A stretch of 64,000 bases of DNA from an uncultured Parasphingopyxis sp. (GTDB taxonomy: Bacteria > Pseudomonadota > Alphaproteobacteria > Sphingomonadales > Sphingomonadaceae): positions 62,001-126,000 of the forward strand of contig CAMYKP010000003.1 in the NCBI GenBank assembly GCA_947259005.1. The letters run 5' to 3'. Below, piece by piece: positions 18,234 to 27,127 of this stretch (position 1 is its first letter; each line of letters opens with the position of its first letter). The position numbers were made by a program, and so were the translations under genes. The notes under the pieces were generated by a model that made no database searches, was not told the DNA's origin, and was given only the letters and a program-made list of their open reading frames with translations.

Positions 18234-18725
18234 ATGGCCGACGCAAATCTAGCGACCCCAACCGATCTCAACAACAACAAGGTGAAAAATGTTGCGGAAG
18301 CGCTGAACGGCATATTGGCCGACAGCTTCGCGCTTTATCTTAAGACAAAGAATTTTCACTGGCACGTTTCCGGTCCCCATTTCCGGGACTATCACCTCAT
18401 GCTCGACGAGCAGGCGGCGGCCATTCTGGCCACCACCGATGTCATTGCCGAGCGCGTGCGCAAAACTGGCGGCACGACGCTCCGCTCGATCGGCGACATC
18501 GCCCGCCACCAGACGATCAGCGACAATGACGAGGACTTTGTGAGTGCCGCCGACATGCTGGCCGAACTACGCCAGGACAATCTCGCGCTGGTGGAAACGC
18601 TTCGCGAGGCCAAGGAAGCCGCTGAAGCCGCTGGCGACAATGCCACCGACGGCCTGCTCGACGATTGGACCGACCAGGCCGAAGAGCGCGCGTGGTTCCT
18701 GTTTGAAGCTGGCCGCACGGGCTAG
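18234..18725 (+). CDS. dps: Dps family ferritin-like DNA protection protein
   Basis: Dps/ferritin-like protein of 163 residues that forms a 12-mer oxidising Fe2+ with H2O2. The ferroxidase residues are in NFHWHVSGPHFRDYHLMLDEQ: the His, Asp and Glu spaced as in Dps. The start at 18234 is preceded by an excellent Shine-Dalgarno AGGAGG (18219-18224); an in-frame ATG at 18168 lacks one and is rejected. The gene is preceded by about 115 bp that likely carry its own promoter, and it ends at a strong terminator. Confidence 0.9.
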   Translation: MADANLATPTDLNNNKVKNVAEALNGILADSFALYLKTKNFHWHVSGPHFRDYHLMLDEQAAAILATTDVIAERVRKTGGTTLRSIGDIARHQTISDNDEDFVSAADMLAELRQDNLALVETLREAKEAAEAAGDNATDGLLDDWTDQAEERAWFLFEAGRTG

Positions 18726-18750
18726 CGCTTCAGACATTTACGGCGAAACG

Positions 18751-18783
18751 GGGCCGGCCCTTTTGGGTCGGCCCTTATTTTTT
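18751..18783 (+). terminator. Terminator after dps
   Basis: Stem GGGCCGGCCC / GGGTCGGCCC (one G-U pair) with a TTTT loop, followed by TTATTTTTT, 25 nt past the stop. Confidence 0.9.
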
Positions 18784-18869
18784 GTCGGACTTTTTTTGTG
18801 AAAACCGCAAGCCAAGCGGAACATAGCGCCCTCCCATCTGTTTACTCCTTATTAACAAGGGAGAAAAAC

Positions 18870-19040
18870 ATGTTTCGTTGGGCACTCATCTTTCTGGTCA
18901 TCGGCCTCGTAATGGCCGTTCTGGGCTTTGGCGGCATCGGCGGCGCCTTTATCGGTATCGCCAAGATCCTGTTCTATATCGCCGTCGCGATCTTCCTGGT
19001 CTTCCTCGTCCTGCACCTGGTCGGCGCTCGAAGAGTCTAG
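18870..19040 (+). CDS. DUF1328 family small membrane protein
   Basis: Membrane protein of 56 residues with two hydrophobic helices separated by a Gly-rich turn ([20 protein letters not shown]), matching the DUF1328/YtjA family. Family members are often induced by stress, but no molecular function is known. The start at 18870 is preceded by AAGGGAGA; the frame's extension to 18798 covers the dps terminator tail and is rejected. It is monocistronic and ends at its own UUCG-capped terminator. Confidence 0.85.
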   Translation: MFRWALIFLVIGLVMAVLGFGGIGGAFIGIAKILFYIAVAIFLVFLVLHLVGARRV

Positions 19041-19082
19041 CCACCATAACCCCGGATGCGGGCGACCCGCATCCTGACCCTT

Positions 19083-19110
19083 GGCCGGTCCTTCGGGGCC
19101 GGCCTTTTTT
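19083..19110 (+). terminator. Terminator after the DUF1328 gene
   Basis: Stem GGCCGGTCC / GGGCCGGCC (one G-U pair) capped by a TTCG tetraloop and followed by six T residues. Confidence 0.92.
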
Positions 19111-19163
19111 CGTTTGTGGTCACCGGGCATGATGGTATAAAAACAAGACCGAAAGGATTCGCC

Positions 19164-19661
19164 ATGCGCTCGATCATCATCCTCGCCGCCCTGTTTCTGC
19201 CCTCGCAGCTCGCCGCACAGGATGTCCGGTCGCTGGGCGAAGCCACCTCCCCTCCCGCGGCCCTGGACCAGATCGCATGGCTCGCCGGAAGCTGGGAGGG
19301 CACCGGCCTTGGCGGAGAAAGCCATGAAAGCTGGTTGCCCCCCGTCCACGGACAGATGGCCGGCATCTTCCACCAGAGCAACGACACCGGGCTGCAATTC
19401 TACGAGATACTCCAAGTGGTGGAACGCGATGGATCGCTGGTCCTGAGGCTCAAGCATTTCGGCAGTGATCTTCGCGGCTGGGAAGACAACAGCGCCGGGT
19501 CCGCACTCGAATTTCCGCTCGTCGCGATCGAAGATAATGCCGTCTATTTTTCGGGTCTCACCTATGAACGCGCGGGCGATGACCGCCTGAATATCCATTT
19601 GCGTCTGCACAGCGATGGCGAGGCAAGAATCGAAACGTTCGAGTTCACACGGATCGATTAA
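19164..19661 (+). CDS. DUF6265-like secreted protein
   Basis: Exported protein of 165 residues with signal peptide MRSIIILAALFLPSQLAAQ. The mature part begins with a LAGSWEGTGLGGESHESWLPP segment and MAGIFHQSN, a pattern of the DUF6265 family (lipocalin-like beta-barrel proteins of unknown role). The rest is predicted beta-strand rich. The start at 19164 follows GAAAGGA. The last 4 nt overlap the convergent metallophosphoesterase gene. Assignment to DUF6265 is from the motif alone. Confidence 0.72.
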   Translation: MRSIIILAALFLPSQLAAQDVRSLGEATSPPAALDQIAWLAGSWEGTGLGGESHESWLPPVHGQMAGIFHQSNDTGLQFYEILQVVERDGSLVLRLKHFGSDLRGWEDNSAGSALEFPLVAIEDNAVYFSGLTYERAGDDRLNIHLRLHSDGEARIETFEFTRID

Positions 19662-20482
19662 CTTTCGGGGCCGAGCTCTATCACCCAATAGTCAGGCGGC
19701 ACACCGAACCGCAGGGGCAGGATGCTGGTCCCGAGCCCGGCACCGACGATCACCCGCTGCCCGTCATCGTCGATCAACCCGCACGCAAAACGTTCACCAT
19801 AGCGAGAGGCCGTAGCCAACCGCCCCACAAGCGGCAGGCTGATCTGGCCGCAATGGGTGTGTCCAGCCGCAACGAGGGCAACGGGACGCGGGAGTTCGGG
19901 CACGATATCGGGGCTGTGGCTGAGTACCATTATCGGCTGCGCGGTTCCCGCTGCCGAGGCAAAGGCGGCGTCGAGATCGGCGTGGCCGGTAAACTCGTCG
20001 TCGAGACCGATCACCGTTATCGGACCCGCGGAAACGGCTTCATTGTTGAGAACGGTGATCCCGGCATTTATGAGTTCGGCACGCAACACGGCCGCGTCTC
20101 GCCAGTGATCATGATTGCCCAACACTGCATATACGCCGATTTCAGCGCGCAACCGGGACAACGGCTCGACAGCATCCGAAATAGCATAATGGGTTGTTGC
20201 GGTTCGCTTGTCGCTGATCAGATCCCCCGCGATGAGAATGAGGTCGGCATCAAGCAGATTGAGCCGCTCAACGATCCGGGCCAGGCGGGCAGGTGGCATG
20301 TCAGGACCCGCGACGTGGATATCGCTGATCAGTACGATGCGAAGCGACGGCTGGGCAGCTGGCCAGCCCGATACGGTAATTTGCGCCTCCCGCTGAACGG
20401 GTTCGCGCACGGCGCTCCAACAGGAATATCCGAGCAATGCAGCCGCCAGAAGAAGGCACGTCAGGAACAGTCGCTTGATCAT
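19658..20482 (-). CDS. Membrane-anchored metallophosphoesterase (YkuE type)
   Basis: Calcineurin-like phosphoesterase of 274 residues. An N-terminal hydrophobic helix (FLTCLLLAAALLGYSCWSAV) anchors it facing the periplasm. The five metal motifs are in order: SDIH, AGDLI, GNHDHW, LSHSPD and GHTHCGQ. Relatives include YkuE/LpxG-like enzymes and UDP-2,3-diacylglucosamine phosphatases, so a cell-envelope lipid or nucleotide-sugar substrate is plausible but not shown. It is convergent with the DUF6265-like gene and divergent from the EamA transporter, with 97 bp between starts. Confidence 0.87.
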   Translation of the reverse strand: MIKRLFLTCLLLAAALLGYSCWSAVREPVQREAQITVSGWPAAQPSLRIVLISDIHVAGPDMPPARLARIVERLNLLDADLILIAGDLISDKRTATTHYAISDAVEPLSRLRAEIGVYAVLGNHDHWRDAAVLRAELINAGITVLNNEAVSAGPITVIGLDDEFTGHADLDAAFASAAGTAQPIMVLSHSPDIVPELPRPVALVAAGHTHCGQISLPLVGRLATASRYGERFACGLIDDDGQRVIVGAGLGTSILPLRFGVPPDYWVIELGPES

Positions 20483-20579
20483 GTTCGAACATGTCTAGCG
20501 GCCGGTCGTACTCACTACCACATGCTGGCGACAGAATTGCCACGTTGCGGACGAGGATCGACTCGGCAATAGCGCCGCG

Positions 20580-21410
20580 ATGTCCGCATTCTCTTTCGCA
20601 GCCTTGTTGATGATCGTCTCGGGAAGCCTCCACGCGACCGTCAACGCGATGATAAAGAGCGGCGGCGACCGATATCTTCATGCGGCAATGATGTCTTTTG
20701 CCAGCGGCGTGATCGCTCTGCCCCTTCTTTTTCTCGTGCCGTTGCCGAGCGAGGCGTGGGGCTGGCTCGCATTCGCAACCATCCTGCATCTCCTCTATTT
20801 CGTCCTGCTCGCACGGACGTTGGACAAGGGGCAACTGTCCGCAGCCTATCCCATCTATCGGGGAAGCGCGCCGTTCCTCACCGCCCTGATAGCGATCGGA
20901 ATACTCGGAGATGTGACCACCATTGGCGCGCTTGCCGGGATAGCCCTTATCGGCGGCGGCATATTGCTGATGCTGCATGGTCGCCATGCGAGCCGCGAGG
21001 TTGTTTTGCTCTCGCTGGCAACAGGCTCGCTGACCGCAGCTTACACGATTGTCGGCGCTGAGGGCGTACGCGCAGTCGCCAATCCGCTGAGCTTCATCCT
21101 CTGGCTTTTCCTCCTGATGGGAATAGGCAATATCGTGCTGCTCCCGCGCTTCACTTCCAACCGGCTGGGCGAAGCTTTCCGGACCTATGGCCGGAGCGCG
21201 GCGATTGCCGGCCTGTTGTCGCTCGGCACATTCGGGCTAGCTTTATACGCCCTGTCCCTGGGCCCCACGGCAGAGCTGGCCGCACTGCGCGAAACCGGGA
21301 TGATCACCGCAACTGTGATCTCCGTCACCGTGCTGGAAGAACGCGTGACTATAAGCCGGATTGTCGCCATATTCGCGATACTGGTTGGTGCGTTACTGAT
21401 TTTACTTTAA
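20580..21410 (+). CDS. EamA/DMT family transporter
   Basis: Integral membrane protein of 276 residues with about ten predicted helices in two five-helix EamA repeats. The repeat signature is seen as GQLSAAYPIYRGSAPFLTALIAIGILGD in the first half and TAELAALRETGMITATVISVTVLEERVT in the second. Members of the drug/metabolite transporter superfamily export amino acids, sugars or purines; the substrate is not indicated. It has its own divergent promoter region and no operon partner. Confidence 0.84.
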   Translation: MSAFSFAALLMIVSGSLHATVNAMIKSGGDRYLHAAMMSFASGVIALPLLFLVPLPSEAWGWLAFATILHLLYFVLLARTLDKGQLSAAYPIYRGSAPFLTALIAIGILGDVTTIGALAGIALIGGGILLMLHGRHASREVVLLSLATGSLTAAYTIVGAEGVRAVANPLSFILWLFLLMGIGNIVLLPRFTSNRLGEAFRTYGRSAAIAGLLSLGTFGLALYALSLGPTAELAALRETGMITATVISVTVLEERVTISRIVAIFAILVGALLILL

Positions 21411-21509
21411 ACCGTTCATCGATCATACAGAACGCTTCATCGATAGCCGCCCTTGGGTCGCGGAGATGAAGGGGAGCCGAGCCGCTCCGATATTACAGGG
21501 AGAATTCCA

Positions 21510-22313
21510 ATGAAGACTCAGTTGTCAAAGATCGCCCTCGCCGCCGCGCTTGCCGCTGCGCTTTCGCCCGCCGCCATGGCGCAGACCGCGCTGCCGATGG
21601 GCGGTCCGGTGCAAGGCGAACTGACGCGCGAAAGCGAACGGATCACCACCAATGACTATTTTCTCGACAGCTACACCATCACCGGCAATGCCGGAGACCG
21701 GGTTGCGATCGCGATGCAGGCGGAATTCGATACGCTGCTCGAAGTTGGCCGCACGGTCGACGGCGAGTTCCAGCAGATGTTCATGGATGACGATGGCGGC
21801 GACGGCCTCAATTCCCGCCTCGTTTTCACCTTTCCCGAAACCGGGACATACACGGTTCGCGCGCGGACCTTCGGTGCCGACACGACAGGGAGTTACACGA
21901 TCGAAGTGAGCGAACTGGCACCGCCGCCACCGCCACCGCCGCCCGTCCGTATCCGTCCCGGCCGTACGGTGGACGGGACGCTGACAACCGACAGCCCGAC
22001 CTATTCTCCCGACAGCTATGGCGGCATGGATCGTCACTATGCGTTGTACGAACTGCGCGGCCGGGCTGGCGATACCAGGGTGGTGACCTTGCGGTCCGGC
22101 GATTTCGACAGTTTCCTCGAGATTGGCGGCCTGACGCCGCTGGGCTTTGCGGTGGTCGAGAGCAATGACGACGGCGCAGCCGGCGATGGCGAAGAATCGC
22201 TGGGCCTCGACTCCCGGCTAACCGTTACATTCCAGCAAGCGGGTACGGTGATGATCCGGGCGACCACCCTCGGTGGAGGTGCGACGGGAACCTATTCGCT
22301 CAGCGTCGAATAG
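21510..22313 (+). CDS. Secreted protein with two pre-peptidase C-terminal (PPC) domains
   Basis: Exported protein of 267 residues with a Sec signal peptide ending at about AAMAQT. It consists of two PPC-like beta-sandwich domains joined by a Pro-rich linker of seven consecutive prolines: each domain begins VxGxLT.xS and ends with FPETGTYTVRARTFGADTTGSYTIEVS or its paralogue. PPC domains are usually C-terminal appendages of secreted peptidases; here no catalytic domain is present. The next gene is a secreted serine protease 260 bp downstream, but a terminator separates them. The start at 21510 follows AGGGAGAA. Confidence 0.8.
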   Translation: MKTQLSKIALAAALAAALSPAAMAQTALPMGGPVQGELTRESERITTNDYFLDSYTITGNAGDRVAIAMQAEFDTLLEVGRTVDGEFQQMFMDDDGGDGLNSRLVFTFPETGTYTVRARTFGADTTGSYTIEVSELAPPPPPPPPVRIRPGRTVDGTLTTDSPTYSPDSYGGMDRHYALYELRGRAGDTRVVTLRSGDFDSFLEIGGLTPLGFAVVESNDDGAAGDGEESLGLDSRLTVTFQQAGTVMIRATTLGGGATGTYSLSVE

Positions 22314-22335
22314 CTTCATTCCCATCTTCAGAAAC

Positions 22336-22371
22336 AGCCCGGCAGAAGTCGCTTCTGTCGGGCTTTTCTTT
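22336..22371 (+). terminator. Terminator after the PPC-domain gene
   Basis: A 13-bp stem (AGCCCGGCAGAAG / CTTCTGTCGGGCT, one G-U pair) with a TCG loop followed by TTTCTTTT. Confidence 0.92.
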
Positions 22372-22574
22372 TGTTTGTAATGTTTTGCGACTCGGGCGGA
22401 CTCGCACAACATTGCGAAATGCTGCGCCGCAACAATTATTAGCATATTCCAATAATCAAATGATTTCAGATACTTTTGCGGCCTCAAAAAAAAACCTTGC
22501 TGAATCCTTAACAGCCCGTCACCTATATCCAATCGGGGAAATTCGCCTGTAATTCCAATTGGGGGGACCAAATC

Positions 22575-25500
22575 ATGTCTACATTGTCATCTCGTTTTCT
22601 TTCGCTCGCTTCGACCACAGCGTGCGGAGCGATTGCGCTAACACTCGCGACGCCGGCGCAAGCCATCGTACCGAACGACAATTTCTCACCTTCTGACGTC
22701 ATCGATGCCACCGGCGCGAACGGCGTAGGCATGTTTTTCCGAAATGACGGCTTTGTTTGCAGCGGCACTCTGATCAATCCGCGCACGGTCCTGTTTGCGG
22801 CGCACTGCGTCAATGATCGCCCCGAAAGCGATTATGATACGAACGGCACGATCCAGTCCGCCTTCTCGTTTGACGACAATGCGCTGCCGGGCTTCCAGTA
22901 CTGGATCAACAACGGTTTCTCCAGCAACCCTGACCTGTTCGTCTACAATATCGGCCAGATCCACTATAATCCGGATTCGCTCGCAGATCCCAATGCATTC
23001 GGCTTCCTCGAAGGCGATGTTGCTGTTGCAGCCTTGAGCGATCGGGCCGACAATGTGCCGACCTGGGCGATCCTCTTTTCGCCACTGCCGACACCGGACG
23101 CACCCGATCCGGTTACCGGCACGGGTTATCACGTCAACATCACCGGCTATGGCCGTTCGGGCAACGGCACCGATGGCGCTATTCAGGGCATCGACTGGCG
23201 CCGCCGCGCTGCCGAGAACATGCTCGGCGCACTGACCTCGTTCGACGAACGCAACGTCTTCCTGTTCGGCGATCCCTTTGGTGACCTGCCTCAGAGCCTC
23301 TATCGTCTCGATTTCGACGACCCAAACAAGACCAACCCATTTGATTTCAACCTCTACCAGGACGAACCGCTTGAGCGCGAGGCGACGACTGCCGGTGGCG
23401 ATTCGGGTGGCCCGCTGGTTCTCGACGCGGCGAACAACTCGCTGAGTAACGAAGATCTCGTCCTTGCAGTGCTTTCGGGCGGTACTCGGTTCTTCGGCCC
23501 GCAGGTCTTTTCGAGCTACGGCACGGAAAGCTTCTATCAGCCGCTCTATCTCTTCTGGGACTATATCGCCGAGGTTAATCCCTATCGTTACGTTAGCGCA
23601 GTGGGTGGCAACGGCCAATGGGAAGACCCCAATCACTGGGTATCCGAGCTCGATCCGGCCTATCGTATCATCGATGCCAACGGTAATGTGATAAACGGCA
23701 TCCCGACCTCGCCAGGCGCTGGCATCGATGGCGGTTCGCCCGATTTCGGCGTGGTCTGTTTCGATCCTGAAGGTGCGAATGAAGGCGACGGTTGCCAGGA
23801 TCTCGCCACCGGCGATCCGGTTCCTCCCTATCGTGAAGGTGATGGCGCTGGCGCAGGAACGCTTGAAGTGGCCTATGAAGGCCAGCGCGGTCGTGCGACG
23901 CTGGGTCTTGGTGAACTGAGGGAAGCACCCAGCGGGGAGATGGTTCCTCAAGGCAGCGACGGTGGCCCTCCGGAATTTGCCGATGCTCCGCTTCCGACCC
24001 CGACGATCGAGAACGGTCTTCCGGGTGCCACGGGCTTCGTTCCGAACAATGTCGACCCCAACCCTTCAACAGGCCAGCGTGCTCGTTATTTCGATGTAAC
24101 GCTGTCTGAAGCAGGACGGACGCTGCTGAGTTCCGACGTGGAAATCGATCGCTTGACGGTTGCTGGCGATGCCCGTCTGGTCATCGACAATCGTGCCGAT
24201 CTTACCGTGATTGGTGATTTCACCCAAACGGGCGGCGTGGTCGATGTAGGCGGCAGGCTGACAACCGGTGAGGCTCTGCTCGTCGCAGGCCAGTTCCGCG
24301 GCCGTGGTGTCTTCGATCCGACCTTCTTCACGGTCGTCGCCGGCACGATCAATCCTCGCGGAAACGACATGGGTACGCTCACGGTTCGCGGCGACGTTAT
24401 CCTGTCCTCCGGTGCTACGACGATATTCGACATCGTACGTAACCGGAACGACCGGATCACCGTCAAAGGCGATGCTGACAATCCCGGCTACTTCATCTCT
24501 GGCGGCACGGCCGTATTCCGGATGGGAACCGGTGCACCGCCGCGCGACGGTCAGCGGTACAATATCGTTCACGCTGAGCGTGTGATCGGCGAGTTCGACC
24601 GGGTCGTTGGCGGCGTCGGTATCCTGAACCCTGTCTTGTCATATGATAATCAGAACATTCGGGTGACCCTCGAAGCAGGCTCCATGGCTGCAGCTCTGGT
24701 CAATCCGAGCCCGGCAGCGCTTTCGTTCGCGAACGCACTGGATACGCTTCGCGCGGATAGCTACAATTCGCTTTACGGCGTTTATGGCGCGCTCGATGTG
24801 ATGAACTTCCAAAGCCTGACAGACACCTTGTCGAGCTTTGCTCCGAGCATCCTGAATGAAGCAGGTGCAGTAAGCTTGGGTCAGCAGGACATGATGGTCG
24901 ATGTCGTAACGAACCGTCTCTCGATGCTCGGCACACAAGCGCATCGTCCTGGAACGTTCAGCGTAGTTGGCGCTCCCGAAATGCTGGGTATCGCGGCGAG
25001 CAATTCGTCCGTTTCCAGCAGTGCGGCAACCCAGATGAGCTTTGCCGGACGCGTCGTGCCTACGGGACGCACGATGGGCACGCTGCCTGACAATGTCAGC
25101 GGCTTCATCTCGGGCGGCTTCGAAAACCGCCGGACGGCAACGCGCGCCGGAAGCCGTTCTGATAATCAGGCCAATTGGCATATCGCCATGGGTATGGAAG
25201 TCGAACTGACCGACAACCTCACAGTTGGCGGCGCCTCGGCGTTCATCAACGGCCGGTCGAACATCCAGGGTTCCGAAGCCCGGCTGCTTACGAACCAGGC
25301 CATGGCCTATGCGTCCTACCGTCTCGGCGGCGGCGCATATGTCGCTGGTCTCGGATCGGCATCGGTTACCGACATCGAGACGCTGCGTCTCGCCAATGGC
25401 GGTTTCGAAACAGCAAGGTTCGGCAACGATACGCGTGCCTTCAACTACACCACCGGTGTAGAAACTGGCATGAATATCGGTATCGCACGGGGCTTTGAAC

Positions 25501-25922
25501 TGACCCCTCGGGCTGCTGTCCGGTACAGCCATTCCGAGATCGAAGGCTATAGCGAAGCAGGCTCGGAAATCGCACTGTCGGTAGACAATATCCGTCGGCA
25601 GCGTCTGGAAGGCCGGGTAGGCTTCAACTTCCAGGGCGAACGGGCGCTCAGCAACAGCTGGACGATCCGGCCTCAGATATCGGCTGACTATGTGCAGGCA
25701 ATCAGCCAGAGCGGAACCGAAATGACGGTCCGCTTCGCACAGGCTGCGGATGTTCCGATTGTCCTGCCAGGCATCGGTACGGACTCGTCCTGGACGGAAG
25801 TCCGCGGCGGTGTCAGCCTGAGCCGTGGCAATCTGTCCCTGACCACAGCCTTCGAGACCGATATCGGTCGCGACGAGCTGCGCGACGACAGAGCCGTTGC
25901 AGAACTGTCCTTCCGCTTCTAG
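22575..25922 (+). CDS. Trypsin-like serine protease autotransporter
   Basis: Type Va secreted protein of 1115 residues. Signal peptide MSTLSSRFLSLASTTACGAIALTLATPAQA. Residues ~40-340 form an S1 (chymotrypsin-like) protease: His77 in FAAHCVN, Asp148 in EGDVAVAAL, Ser277 in AGGDSGGPLVL, with Cys62-Cys78 as the likely His-loop disulfide. A passenger of beta-helix type follows (about 500-720; repeated DxLTVxGD, TQTGGVVDVGG, GxGxF segments). The last ~280 residues form the autotransporter beta-barrel, ending in ...AELSFRF with terminal Phe for BAM recognition. The gene follows a GGGGGGA Shine-Dalgarno and an AT-rich leader. Substrate and whether the passenger is released are unknown. Confidence 0.88.
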   Translation: MSTLSSRFLSLASTTACGAIALTLATPAQAIVPNDNFSPSDVIDATGANGVGMFFRNDGFVCSGTLINPRTVLFAAHCVNDRPESDYDTNGTIQSAFSFDDNALPGFQYWINNGFSSNPDLFVYNIGQIHYNPDSLADPNAFGFLEGDVAVAALSDRADNVPTWAILFSPLPTPDAPDPVTGTGYHVNITGYGRSGNGTDGAIQGIDWRRRAAENMLGALTSFDERNVFLFGDPFGDLPQSLYRLDFDDPNKTNPFDFNLYQDEPLEREATTAGGDSGGPLVLDAANNSLSNEDLVLAVLSGGTRFFGPQVFSSYGTESFYQPLYLFWDYIAEVNPYRYVSAVGGNGQWEDPNHWVSELDPAYRIIDANGNVINGIPTSPGAGIDGGSPDFGVVCFDPEGANEGDGCQDLATGDPVPPYREGDGAGAGTLEVAYEGQRGRATLGLGELREAPSGEMVPQGSDGGPPEFADAPLPTPTIENGLPGATGFVPNNVDPNPSTGQRARYFDVTLSEAGRTLLSSDVEIDRLTVAGDARLVIDNRADLTVIGDFTQTGGVVDVGGRLTTGEALLVAGQFRGRGVFDPTFFTVVAGTINPRGNDMGTLTVRGDVILSSGATTIFDIVRNRNDRITVKGDADNPGYFISGGTAVFRMGTGAPPRDGQRYNIVHAERVIGEFDRVVGGVGILNPVLSYDNQNIRVTLEAGSMAAALVNPSPAALSFANALDTLRADSYNSLYGVYGALDVMNFQSLTDTLSSFAPSILNEAGAVSLGQQDMMVDVVTNRLSMLGTQAHRPGTFSVVGAPEMLGIAASNSSVSSSAATQMSFAGRVVPTGRTMGTLPDNVSGFISGGFENRRTATRAGSRSDNQANWHIAMGMEVELTDNLTVGGASAFINGRSNIQGSEARLLTNQAMAYASYRLGGGAYVAGLGSASVTDIETLRLANGGFETARFGNDTRAFNYTTGVETGMNIGIARGFELTPRAAVRYSHSEIEGYSEAGSEIALSVDNIRRQRLEGRVGFNFQGERALSNSWTIRPQISADYVQAISQSGTEMTVRFAQAADVPIVLPGIGTDSSWTEVRGGVSLSRGNLSLTTAFETDIGRDELRDDRAVAELSFRF

Positions 25923-25937
25923 GGGCGAAGGCACCCA

Positions 25938-25976
25938 TAAAAAGGGCCCCGGCAGGTTGCTGCCGGGGCCCTTTTT
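25938..25976 (+). terminator. Terminator after the autotransporter
   Basis: Stem of about 15 bp (AAGGGCCCCGGCAG / CTGCCGGGGCCCTT) with a GTTG loop and a run of five Ts. Its sequence is almost repeated at 26199-26234. Confidence 0.93.
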
Positions 25977-25986
25977 CTATGGGCAA

Positions 25987-26196
25987 TCACCAGCGAGGCC
26001 CAATGGCACATCCATTGTCCTTGGCATCGCCTAGGACATCGTCAGGGGGCTCCGGCCCTGTGCATTTTGCTCCAGCTGCCTCCATGTGCGCCGTGCCGTA
26101 CCTCTGCAGGCACTCTGACAGCCACGAGCACAGAGCCCTTCCGCCCATCATCACGGGCATTGAGTAGGTGCCGCACAGACGCTCGCCTACGCGCAT
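25987..26196 (-). CDS. Possible small Cys-rich protein (uncertain)
   Basis: A 69-residue frame from ATG 26196 with five cysteines, ending CAIGPRW. It lies in the 360-bp gap between the autotransporter and the cold-shock gene, between two hairpins. It has GC-biased third positions and evenly spaced Cys, but no convincing Shine-Dalgarno, no signal peptide and no family I recognise. The opposite strand also has a 62-residue frame, so coding cannot be decided from sequence alone. Confidence 0.25.
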   Translation of the reverse strand: MRVGERLCGTYSMPVMMGGRALCSWLSECLQRYGTAHMEAAGAKCTGPEPPDDVLGDAKDNGCAIGPRW

Positions 26197-26198
26197 AC

Positions 26199-26234
26199 AA
26201 AAGGGCCCCGGCAATATCCTTGCCGGAGCCCTTT
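26199..26234 (-). terminator. Terminator after the cold-shock-domain gene
   Basis: Stem AAAGGGCCCCGGCAA / TTGCCGGAGCCCTTT (one mismatch) with a TATCC loop; on the minus strand it ends in TTTTG, 50 nt past the cold-shock gene stop. Confidence 0.85.
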
Positions 26235-26283
26235 GCTTGGTGATCGTCGTTCCGCCGCTGACGGCGTACCGCTCACATTTGGG

Positions 26284-26991
26284 TTAGTCCTGATTAGGCT
26301 CCAGATTGACGGCAGCGTGTTTGCCGCGACGATCGACTTCGAGTTCGAAGTTCAACCGATCGCCCTCATTCAGTGTCGGCATGCCAGCACGTTCGACGGC
26401 ACTGATGTGAACGAAAGCATCGGGCTGGCCATCATCGCGCTGGATGAAACCAAAGCCCTTCATGCTGTTGAAGAATTTGACCGTGCCGCTCGCCTTTTCA
26501 CCGGTGAGCTCGCGCTGCGGTCCACCGCCGCGTCCTTCACTCTCGGGAACCGGCAAAGGGTCACCATCGATGACGAGATCGCTTGCTGAAACCTTGCCAT
26601 TGCGATCGACAAGATTGAAGCTCAGCGGCTGGCCTTCGGCCAAGCCGGTAAGTCCGGCCTGCTCTACCGCACTGATATGAACGAACACATCCTCACCGCC
26701 ATCGTCACGGACGATAAAGCCGAAGCCTTTCTGGCCGTTGAAGAATTTTACGACGCCCTTGCCTTCGCCGACAATCTGCGCAGGCATCCGGTCTCCGCCG
26801 CCGCGGAAACCTCCGCCGCCACCGCCACCGCCGCGGTAACCTCCACCGCCACCGCCGCCGCGATTGTCATAGCCGCCCGATTCCTGGCGTCCGCCAAAAC
26901 CGCTTGGTTCGTTATAGCCTTGGTAGTTTTCGTCGCCGAAACTGTCGCGCTTATCCTTCCGGCGTCCGCGCCGGTCTTTGTCGAAACTCAT
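26284..26991 (-). CDS. Tandem cold-shock-domain protein with Gly/Arg-rich N-terminus
   Basis: Protein of 235 residues with two cold-shock domains: the first at about 75-142 (VVKFFNGQKGFGFI, DVFVHISAVE), the second at about 167-232 (TVKFFNSMKGFGFI, AFVHISAVE). Both keep the aromatic RNP1 residues for single-stranded nucleic-acid binding. The first 70 residues are charged, then a glycine tract interspersed with RGG-like and GGYDNRGG repeats, probably disordered. Most bacterial cold-shock proteins are single-domain (~70 residues); double-domain forms are known in alphaproteobacteria such as Caulobacter. An RNA chaperone role is inferred. Upstream 136 bp could hold a long regulatory 5' UTR. Confidence 0.9.
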   Translation of the reverse strand: MSFDKDRRGRRKDKRDSFGDENYQGYNEPSGFGGRQESGGYDNRGGGGGGGYRGGGGGGGGFRGGGDRMPAQIVGEGKGVVKFFNGQKGFGFIVRDDGGEDVFVHISAVEQAGLTGLAEGQPLSFNLVDRNGKVSASDLVIDGDPLPVPESEGRGGGPQRELTGEKASGTVKFFNSMKGFGFIQRDDGQPDAFVHISAVERAGMPTLNEGDRLNFELEVDRRGKHAAVNLEPNQD

Positions 26992-27127
26992 TTTTCCTAA
27001 AGTCTTCCCGTTCGCCCAAAGCTCTCAATCGAAGTAACGCACGCCGGGCGGGGCGCAGCAACTTCATGGCACGAATCTGCCGTACCGTGATTCGGTATAG
27101 CCGAAAAACACTGCTTTCGCGAGCAAT

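Noticed and set aside
24639..25934. A 431-residue minus-strand frame over the autotransporter barrel.
   Set aside because: Antisense to a well-supported gene and low in hydrophobic structure; no start signal.
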